Shown piece after piece: positions 24,103 through 30,196 of a stretch of 30,196 nucleotides of DNA. The position numbers were made by a program, and so were the translations under genes. How positions within the stretch are numbered: position 1 is the first letter of the stretch; the number at the start of each line of letters is the position of its first letter. This DNA comes from IDS-8 sp035304285. Its GTDB lineage: Bacteria; Pseudomonadota; Gammaproteobacteria; Steroidobacterales; Woeseiaceae. The stretch spans positions 1-30,196 of the forward strand of contig DATGQI010000242.1 in NCBI GenBank assembly GCA_035304285.1, in the 5' to 3' direction. A model generated the notes under the pieces. That model saw only the letters and a list, made by a program, of their open reading frames with translations. It did no database searches and was not told the origin of the DNA.

Positions 24103-25263
24103 CTAGGCGGCGACAGCTCCGCGCAAGGTTTCGGCCTTGTCGGTACGCTCCCAGCTCAGTTCGATATCCTCGCGGCCGAAGTGTCCGTATGCCGCTGTTG
24201 GCCGGTAGATAGGCCGGATCAGGTCGAGCATCTTCAAGATGCCATAAGGCCGCAAGTCGAAATTCTCGCGAATGAGATCGACCAGTCGATCATCGCTGAT
24301 TCGGCCGGTACCGAAGGTCTGCACACTGATAGAGGTCGGCTCCGCGACTCCGATTGCGTACGACACCTGGATCTCGCAGCGATCGGCCAATTCCGCCGCG
24401 ACGATGTTCTTCGCCACGTACCGGCACGCATAGGCAGCCGAACGATCGACTTTCGAGGGGTCCTTGCCCGAGAACGCTCCGCCGCCGTGGCGCGCGGATC
24501 CACCGTAGGTATCGACGATGATCTTGCGCCCGGTCAGGCCGCAGTCGCCCATCGGTCCGCCGATCTCGAAACGCCCGGTGGGGTTGATGTGAAACTGGGT
24601 CTTCTTGCTGATCCACTTGGCGGGCAGTATCGGCTTGATGATCTCTTCCATGATGCCGTCGGTAAGGTCCGCCGTGCTGACCTCCGGATGGTGCTGGGAC
24701 GACAGGACGACAGCGTCGATCGCTACCGGCTTGTCGTCTTCGTATACGAACGTGACCTGGCTTTTCGCGTCCGGCCGCAGCCACGGCAGCGTTCCCGCCT
24801 TGCGGACTTCCGCCTGGCGCCTGACGAGGCGGTGAGCGTAGGTGATGGGTGCGGGCATCAGGACACTGGTCTCGTTGCAGGCGTAGCCGAACATCAGGCC
24901 CTGGTCGCCCGCGCCCTGGTTCTCCGGGTCGCCACGGTCGACGCCCTGGCGAATGTGCGGCGACTGTTTGCCGAGGGCGGTAATGACGGCACAGGAAGCG
25001 CCGTCGAAGCCCATCGCGGAGTCCGAGTAGCCGATGCCGATCACGGTCTCGCGCACCAGTGCCTCGATGTCGACCCAGGCGGTGGTGGTCACCTCGCCTG
25101 CGACAAGCACCATCCCGGTCTTCACCAAAGTTTCGCAGGCAACTCTCGCTTCAGTATCCTGCTCGAGGATTGCGTCGAGCACCGCATCTGAAATCTGGTC
25201 CGCAATCTTGTCGGGATGACCTTCGGATACGGATTCCGATGTGAACAGGTAGGAATGGCTCAT
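24103..25263 (-). CDS. metK: S-adenosylmethionine synthase (methionine adenosyltransferase)
   Basis: MetK makes SAM from methionine and ATP, releasing phosphate and pyrophosphate; the latter is a substrate for the HppA and Pfp encoded in this window. The 386 residues match the family (E. coli 384). Signatures: SVSEGHPDKIADQISDAVLD near the N-terminus, the GAGDQGLMFGYA hexapeptide region, and the glycine-rich GGGAFSGKDPSKVDRS loop. The ATG at 25263 is standard. It is divergent from tkt, with a good -10 element (25295-25300) about 30 bases upstream, and is followed by ahcY. Confidence 0.97.
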   Translation of the reverse strand: MSHSYLFTSESVSEGHPDKIADQISDAVLDAILEQDTEARVACETLVKTGMVLVAGEVTTTAWVDIEALVRETVIGIGYSDSAMGFDGASCAVITALGKQSPHIRQGVDRGDPENQGAGDQGLMFGYACNETSVLMPAPITYAHRLVRRQAEVRKAGTLPWLRPDAKSQVTFVYEDDKPVAIDAVVLSSQHHPEVSTADLTDGIMEEIIKPILPAKWISKKTQFHINPTGRFEIGGPMGDCGLTGRKIIVDTYGGSARHGGGAFSGKDPSKVDRSAAYACRYVAKNIVAAELADRCEIQVSYAIGVAEPTSISVQTFGTGRISDDRLVDLIRENFDLRPYGILKMLDLIRPIYRPTAAYGHFGREDIELSWERTDKAETLRGAVAA

Positions 25264-25294
25264 TTAACCGCCGCTGCTTTAAAAACCGGCCCGC

Positions 25295-25300
25295 ATTGTA
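25295..25300 (-). promoter_or_regulatory. -10 element candidate for metK
   Basis: On the minus strand TACAAT matches the -10 consensus at five of six positions, about 31 bases before the metK ATG. It is preceded by GGGG. No clear -35 is seen at normal spacing. Confidence 0.45.
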
Positions 25301-25450
25301 CCCCAATGACCGGGAAAATTGACGGCGGCCCGGCTAAACAGGGAAAATGCGAAGCGCCTGCATCGGCCACGCTGCATGCCCACCCTCAGCTTCCGGGCTG
25401 TTCCTCGAGGTTAAGTAAAGCGACCCCGAATAATCGGAGTTCTTGTAAGT

Positions 25451-27487
25451 ATGTCATCTCAAACCAATCCCTCGACCGCTTCCCGGCGGCCGGCCCGCAG
25501 GGAACTTGCCAACGCCATCCGCGCACTCAGCATGGACGCCGTACAGGCGGCCAATTCTGGCCATCCGGGAATGCCGATGGGCATGGCGGACATTGCCGAG
25601 GTACTGTGGAACGACCACCTGCGACATAATCCGGCGAACCCCCGCTGGTATGACCGCGACCGCTTCGTGCTGTCGAACGGTCATGGTTCAATGCTCTTGT
25701 ACAGCCTGCTGCACCTGACCGGCTACCCGCTCGAGGTGGACGAGCTTCGCAATTTCCGGCAACTGGGATCGAAGACGCCCGGACATCCGGAGCGGGAGCC
25801 GGATATCGGTATCGAAACCACAACCGGGCCGCTGGGGCAGGGATTGTCGAACGCGGTCGGCATGGCGCTTTGCGAAAAGATGCTGGCCGCCGCTTTCAAT
25901 CGCCCGGGATTCGATATCGTCGATCACCGAACCTGGGTATTTCTCGGTGACGGCTGCCTCATGGAAGGTATTTCGCACGAGGCCTGTTCGCTTGCGGGTA
26001 CGCTGAAGCTGGGCAAGCTCGTCTGCTTCTACGACGATAACGGCATCTCCATCGACGGCAAGGTGACCGGCTGGTTCAGCGACGATACCGCCGGGCGTTT
26101 CGAGGCCTATGGCTGGCACGTGGTGCGCGATGTGGACGGACACGACAGTGAGGCGGTGTCCGGCGCTATCGGGGAAGCCCTGCAGGAACAGGAACGGCCG
26201 TCGATGATTATCTGCAAGACGGTGATCGGCTATGGCGCGCCCAACAAGCAGGGCAGTGAAAGCACCCATGGCGCCGCCTTGGGCGACGATGAAGTCGCCG
26301 CGGCTCGCGTGGAACTCGGATGGGATTCGACGCCGTTCGTCATCCCGGGCGATATTTCGGACGCGTGGAACGCAGTCGACCGCGGCCGTGAACGGGAACG
26401 CGAATGGTCGGGTCGATTCGAAGAGTACCGGACGAAGTTCCCGGAGCTCGCAGGGGAGTTCCAACGCCGGATGCAGGGAGACCTGCCGGAGGGGTGGGCT
26501 CGGGGAGCGGATGCTGCGATCAGGAGTATCGCGGACGCGGGCAAGGACATGGCGACGCGCAAAGCCTCGCTCCAGGCACTGAATGTATTCGCTCCGCTAT
26601 TGCCTGAACTGGCCGGCGGTTCCGCCGACCTTACGGGTTCCAATCTCACCAGGCACGACCACTCGGTCGCCGTGACAGGCGACGATGCTGCGGGCAACTA
26701 CATTTTCTTCGGCGTGCGGGAATTCGGCATGTCAGGCATCTGCAACGGCATGGCGCTGCACGGCGGTATCATTCCCTACTGCGGCACGTTTCTCACTTTC
26801 TCTGACTACGCGCGAAACGCGCTGCGCATGGCTGCGCTGATGAAGCTCAGGAACATCTTTGTCTACACCCATGATTCCATCGGGCTTGGCGAAGACGGGC
26901 CGACGCACCAGCCGGTCGAGCATGTAGCGTCCTTGCGGATCATGCCGAATATGCGGGTGTGGCGCCCCTGCGATGCCGTCGAGACCGCGGTGGCGTGGCG
27001 CGATGCGATAGAGCGAACAGGAGGGCCGACGAGCCTGGTCCTGACACGGCAGGGGGTTCCGCACCAGGACCGGAGCGAAGAACAGCTGGCGGCAATCCGC
27101 AAAGGCGGCTACGTTCTTCGTGATTCGGGTAAGGCGCCGAAGATCATTTTTATTGCGACCGGGTCCGAAGTCGGCCTGGCCATGGATGCCGCGTCGGCAC
27201 TGGAAGCCGAAGGTATAGCCGCACGCGTGGTGTCCATACCGTGCACCGACCTGTTCGACGCTCAGCCGGAAGACTGGCGACAGTCGGTCCTGCCATCGGA
27301 GGTTCGGGCACGCGTCGTCATCGAAGCAGGCATCGGTGATTTCTGGTGGCGCTATGCAGGTCCGTCGGGTCGCGTCATAGCCATGCACGGGTTCGGCGAG
27401 TCGGCGCCCGCCGGCGAGCTGTTCCGGCTTTACGGCTTCACGGTCGAGAACGTTCTTTCCGCCGCGAAGGAATTGCTGTCGACGTGA
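25451..27487 (+). CDS. tkt: Transketolase
   Basis: Transketolase moves two-carbon units between sugar phosphates in the pentose phosphate and Calvin cycles, using thiamine diphosphate. The 678-residue protein shows the N-terminal SGHPGMPMGMAD motif, the cofactor/metal motif GDGCLMEG...DDNGISIDG, and the pyrimidine-domain motif HDSIGLGEDGPTHQPVEH. The ATG at 25451 is followed by about 20 variable residues before RRELANAIRALSMDAV; GGAG lies some 12 bases upstream. It leads a cluster with gap, pgk and pyk, all on the plus strand. It can also supply sedoheptulose 7-phosphate, the origin of the HldE substrate. Confidence 0.97.
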   Translation: MSSQTNPSTASRRPARRELANAIRALSMDAVQAANSGHPGMPMGMADIAEVLWNDHLRHNPANPRWYDRDRFVLSNGHGSMLLYSLLHLTGYPLEVDELRNFRQLGSKTPGHPEREPDIGIETTTGPLGQGLSNAVGMALCEKMLAAAFNRPGFDIVDHRTWVFLGDGCLMEGISHEACSLAGTLKLGKLVCFYDDNGISIDGKVTGWFSDDTAGRFEAYGWHVVRDVDGHDSEAVSGAIGEALQEQERPSMIICKTVIGYGAPNKQGSESTHGAALGDDEVAAARVELGWDSTPFVIPGDISDAWNAVDRGREREREWSGRFEEYRTKFPELAGEFQRRMQGDLPEGWARGADAAIRSIADAGKDMATRKASLQALNVFAPLLPELAGGSADLTGSNLTRHDHSVAVTGDDAAGNYIFFGVREFGMSGICNGMALHGGIIPYCGTFLTFSDYARNALRMAALMKLRNIFVYTHDSIGLGEDGPTHQPVEHVASLRIMPNMRVWRPCDAVETAVAWRDAIERTGGPTSLVLTRQGVPHQDRSEEQLAAIRKGGYVLRDSGKAPKIIFIATGSEVGLAMDAASALEAEGIAARVVSIPCTDLFDAQPEDWRQSVLPSEVRARVVIEAGIGDFWWRYAGPSGRVIAMHGFGESAPAGELFRLYGFTVENVLSAAKELLST

Positions 27488-27540
27488 CGTCTCGGACCCT
27501 GGTCCCGCACGATATTTCTTAACACTGTCAGGAGAATGGA

Positions 27541-28554
27541 ATGACGATCAAGATCGGTATCAACGGTTACGGACGTATCGGCCGTAATATCCTCCGCGCA
27601 CTGTACGAAGGTGACAGGCGCGGCGAACTGGAGATCGTGGCCGTCAATGATCTGGGAGATGCGAAAACGAATGCACACCTGACGCGGCGCGACACGGCAC
27701 ACGGTCCGTTCCCCGGCACCGTGGAGGTCGATGGAGACTCGATGGTGGTCAACGGCGACCGGATCAGGGTGCTGGCCGAACGCGATCCGGCGAAACTTCC
27801 ATGGGGCGAACTCGGCGTCGACATCGTGATGGAGTCCACGGGATTTTTCGCATCGAAGGAGAAGTCTTCCGCTCATCTCGAAGGCGGCGCCGGCAAAGTC
27901 ATCATCTCCGCGCCGGCGGGCACGGGCGTCGATGCGACGATCGTCTACGGCGTCAATCACCACACCCTGAAAGCAAGTCATACCGTCATTTCCAACGCTT
28001 CCTGCACCACGAATTGCCTGGCACCGCTCGTAAAGCCGCTGCACGAGAAGATCGGGCTGAAGCATGGCCTGATGACGACCGTGCACGCGTACACGAACGA
28101 CCAGGTGTTGACGGATGTCTATCACTCGGACCTGCGGCGGGCCCGTTCGGCCACTATGTCACAGATACCGACCAAGACCGGCGCGGCCTCCGCGGTGGGA
28201 CTCGTGCTGCCGGAACTGGCGGGGCGGCTCGATGGTTTCGCCATGCGCGTACCGACGATCAACGTTTCCGTCGTTGACCTGACCTTCGTTGCGGAACGCG
28301 ATACCAGCGTCGACGAGATCAACCAGGTCATGAAGGAAGCAAGTGAGGGTGATCTGAAGGGAGTTCTCGCATACAACGACGAACCACTCGTCTCCATCGA
28401 CTTCAACCACGACCCGGCCTCATCTACCTACGATGCCGGCCTGACGAAAGTGATGGGCGGCACGCTCGTGAAAGTTCTTGCCTGGTACGACAACGAGTGG
28501 GGCTTCTCAAACCGGATGCTCGATACAGCAATCGCGTTCGCCAACGCCAAGTAG
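27541..28554 (+). CDS. gap: Glyceraldehyde-3-phosphate dehydrogenase, type I
   Basis: It oxidises glyceraldehyde 3-phosphate to 1,3-bisphosphoglycerate. The 337 residues contain the Rossmann motif INGYGRIGRN, the catalytic Cys155 in SNASCTTNCLAP and His182 in VHAYTNDQ. The segment AVNDLGDAKTNAHLTRRD keeps the Asp after Asn that favours NAD, and resembles the alphaproteobacterial/Calvin-cycle Gap branch more than E. coli GapA. The ATG has AGGAGA eight bases upstream. It follows tkt by 53 bases and pgk follows 9 bases later, so they are very likely co-transcribed. Confidence 0.96.
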   Translation: MTIKIGINGYGRIGRNILRALYEGDRRGELEIVAVNDLGDAKTNAHLTRRDTAHGPFPGTVEVDGDSMVVNGDRIRVLAERDPAKLPWGELGVDIVMESTGFFASKEKSSAHLEGGAGKVIISAPAGTGVDATIVYGVNHHTLKASHTVISNASCTTNCLAPLVKPLHEKIGLKHGLMTTVHAYTNDQVLTDVYHSDLRRARSATMSQIPTKTGAASAVGLVLPELAGRLDGFAMRVPTINVSVVDLTFVAERDTSVDEINQVMKEASEGDLKGVLAYNDEPLVSIDFNHDPASSTYDAGLTKVMGGTLVKVLAWYDNEWGFSNRMLDTAIAFANAK

Positions 28555-28563
28555 GAGCGGCAC

Positions 28564-29763
28564 GTGCCAGCGTCGGTAGTTCGCATGAGCGACCTGGACC
28601 TCGCGGGGAAGCGGGTGCTGATCCGCGAGGACCTCAATGTCCCGGTGGCAAACGGGCGCGTCACCAGCGACGTCCGTATCAGGGCTGCGCTGCCGACCAT
28701 CCGGCAGGCGCTCGATGCGAACGCCGCGGTGATGCTGATGTCGCACCTCGGACGTCCTTCCGAGGGTAAGCCCGAAAGCCAGTTTTCACTGCAGCCTGTG
28801 GCAGACGTACTGGGCGAACTGCTGGAGCGGGATGTGCCGCTGGTCGAGAACTGGATCGACGGCGTCGAAGCGGTTCCGGGGCAAGTAGTCTTGCTCGAGA
28901 ACGTTCGTTTTCTCAAGGGTGAAAAATCCAGCGACGAAGACCTTTCGCGGCGCATGGGCGCGCTTTGCGACGTGTTCGTCATGGATGCTTTCGGCACTGC
29001 CCATCGGGCGCAGGCGAGCACTTACGGCGTGGCGCGCTATGCACCCGTTGCGTGCGCCGGACCGCTCCTGACTGCGGAACTGGAAGCGCTCGGCAAGGCT
29101 CTGAAGGATCCTGCAAGGCCGGTCGTAGCGATCGTCGGCGGGTCGAAGGTCTCGACGAAGCTTACGGTACTCGATGCGCTGGCCGGGATCGTGGACGAGC
29201 TGATTGTCGGCGGCGGGATTGCCAATACCTTCATCGCCGCCGCGGGGCATTCCGTCGGCAAGTCGCTTTACGAGTCCGAGATGCTGGACCAGGCGCGTGC
29301 GCTGGCCGAAAACGATGCCGATCGCGCCCGTATCCCCGTACCCGTCGACGTAGTGGTAGCCAGGGAATTCTCGGCAAGCGCGAAAGGCGAGGTTCGTCCG
29401 ATAGACGGCGTCAACGATGATGAACTGATTCTCGACATCGGCCCGGAGTCCGCCGCGCAGTTCGCGGATATCCTTGCCGCCGCAGGAACGATCATCTGGA
29501 ACGGCCCCGTAGGCGTCTTCGAATTCGACCAGTTCGGAGATGGCACGCGTGTGATCGCTGAAGCAATAGCCGGAAGCAATGCCTTCTCCGTTGCAGGCGG
29601 CGGCGACACCCTTGCCGCCATCGACAAGTATGGCGTCGCCGATGACATCTCCTATATCTCGACCGGAGGCGGCGCCTTCCTCGAGTTCGTGGAGGGCAAG
29701 ACCCTTCCGGCAGTGGCCATCCTCGAAGAGCGAGCGGCGGCGACAAAGGGGGCCTCTCTGTAG
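28564..29763 (+). CDS. pgk: Phosphoglycerate kinase
   Basis: It transfers phosphate from 1,3-bisphosphoglycerate to ADP. The 399 residues include DLDLAGKRVLIREDLNVPV near the start, LMSHLGRPSEG (substrate Arg), the FGTAHRAQAS motif, VGGSKVSTKL and the C-terminal GGGDTLAAI and STGGGAFLE motifs of the nucleotide site. The start is GTG at 28564, with GGAG six to nine bases upstream; the in-frame ATG at 28585 lacks a ribosome site, and E. coli Pgk has a similar short lead before TDLDL. The stop codon TAG lies within a repeat half-site (29758-29775). It is 9 bases after gap and 41 before pyk. Confidence 0.97.
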   Translation: MPASVVRMSDLDLAGKRVLIREDLNVPVANGRVTSDVRIRAALPTIRQALDANAAVMLMSHLGRPSEGKPESQFSLQPVADVLGELLERDVPLVENWIDGVEAVPGQVVLLENVRFLKGEKSSDEDLSRRMGALCDVFVMDAFGTAHRAQASTYGVARYAPVACAGPLLTAELEALGKALKDPARPVVAIVGGSKVSTKLTVLDALAGIVDELIVGGGIANTFIAAAGHSVGKSLYESEMLDQARALAENDADRARIPVPVDVVVAREFSASAKGEVRPIDGVNDDELILDIGPESAAQFADILAAAGTIIWNGPVGVFEFDQFGDGTRVIAEAIAGSNAFSVAGGGDTLAAIDKYGVADDISYISTGGGAFLEFVEGKTLPAVAILEERAAATKGASL

Positions 29764-29775
29764 GAGCCCGCCCCG
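29758..29775. repeat. Half-site of the dispersed palindromic repeat overlapping the pgk stop
   Basis: CTGTAGGAGCCCGCCCCG matches the right-hand arm of the repeat family (compare 15526-15543 and the complement of 5268-5285). The TAG within it is the pgk stop codon. No second arm is seen before the pyk start at 29805. Confidence 0.65.
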
Positions 29776-29804
29776 TTGTGCCTGATGTGCGATAATCCGG
29801 CGCT

Positions 29805-30196
29805 ATGTTGCGTAGAACCAAGATAGTCGCGACCCTGGGTCCGTCGACAGACGACCCGGAGCGACTCAAAAAAATGATCCGCACCGGCCTCGATGTGGCG
29901 CGCATCAACTTCTCTCACGGTACAGAGGAGGACCAGCGTGCGCGCGTTGCCGGACTTCGCGCCGCCGCGGATGCATCCGGTAAGGTCGTGGGGATCATGG
30001 GCGACCTGCAGGGGCCGAAAATCCGCATCCAGCGGTTTGCCGATGGCAAGGCGACCCTGCGTGACGGAGAGGATTTTTTCCTCGACACGGCGATGGCGCC
30101 GCGCACCGGCACCTCGGCGGGCGTGGGTGTCGCGTACGAGGACCTGCCGTACGACGTCAAAGCGGGCGACGTACTGCTGCTGGACGATGGCCAGAT
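29805..30196 (+). CDS. pyk: Pyruvate kinase, 5' part
   Basis: The frame opens at ATG 29805 and runs off the end of the window, so about 130 N-terminal residues are seen. It starts RRTKIVATLGPS, followed by ARINFSHG and IMGDLQGPKIRI, all hallmarks of the pyruvate kinase catalytic barrel; the Arg of RINFSHG binds substrate. The B domain begins near residue 70. It is the fourth gene of the tkt-gap-pgk-pyk series and would convert phosphoenolpyruvate to pyruvate. Because the 3' end is missing, the allosteric domain cannot be judged. Confidence 0.95.
   Translation, partial: MLRRTKIVATLGPSTDDPERLKKMIRTGLDVARINFSHGTEEDQRARVAGLRAAADASGKVVGIMGDLQGPKIRIQRFADGKATLRDGEDFFLDTAMAPRTGTSAGVGVAYEDLPYDVKAGDVLLLDDGQ

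Noticed and set aside
25264..25450. Possible SAM/SAH riboswitch in the metK-tkt divergent gap
   Set aside because: I looked for SAM- and SAH-riboswitch core patterns on the metK strand and saw no convincing match; only a -10-like element stands out.

Overview
The window looks like a core-genome stretch of a GC-rich Gram-negative bacterium, most likely a gammaproteobacterium. The supporting evidence is lipopolysaccharide core genes (hldE, waaA), a TolC-type outer-membrane channel, a Pseudomonas-style split class II ribonucleotide reductase, a cAMP phosphodiesterase of the CpdA type, and the pyrophosphate-linked pfp/hppA pair known from methanotrophs and other environmental Gammaproteobacteria. 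Genus cannot be fixed from the sequence alone. I see no rRNA, tRNA, CRISPR array, prophage or intact transposase. Coding density is high.

Layout. 1-2325: 3' part of the B12-dependent ribonucleotide reductase (nrdJa), a candidate 50-codon ORF, and the separate C-terminal redox subunit nrdJb. 2475-5199: hldE and waaA (LPS inner core). 5320-8117, minus strand: a pcm-like methyltransferase, a rhodanese and tolC, with a 168-bp palindrome between the first two and a palindromic operator candidate upstream of tolC. 8463-10790: a PAS-PAS-GGDEF-EAL c-di-GMP protein. 10834-11044: a long inverted repeat and a terminator-like hairpin. 11078-14553, minus strand: pfp followed by hppA, divergent from adk (14801-15448). 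15563-19351: rnd (minus), then a membrane protein, mpl and a Lon-N-domain protein (plus). 19383-20929: hemL and a divergent rubredoxin. 20926-25263, minus strand: metK, ahcY, cpdA and a TraB/GumN-family protein. 25451-30196: tkt, gap, pgk and the 5' part of pyk.

How the genes fit together. The sugar-phosphate part is coherent. Transketolase, GAPDH, phosphoglycerate kinase and pyruvate kinase form one co-directional cluster. Pfp and HppA link reversible hexose (or sedoheptulose) phosphorylation to pyrophosphate and the proton gradient. Transketolase can also supply the sedoheptulose 7-phosphate from which the HldE substrate is made. metK and ahcY form the S-adenosylmethionine/S-adenosylhomocysteine cycle.

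The less ordinary signals are: the small ORF coupled by an ATGA overlap to nrdJb; a family of short palindromic repeats present as two full pairs at convergent gene ends plus two half-sites, one of which supplies the pgk stop codon; two longer transposase-less inverted repeats; a near-perfect 24-bp operator palindrome before tolC; a cpdA gene with no ATG/GTG/TTG start upstream of its essential metal-ligand motif; and an adenylate kinase LID domain that keeps only two of the four zinc cysteines. I found no clearly new multi-gene system.
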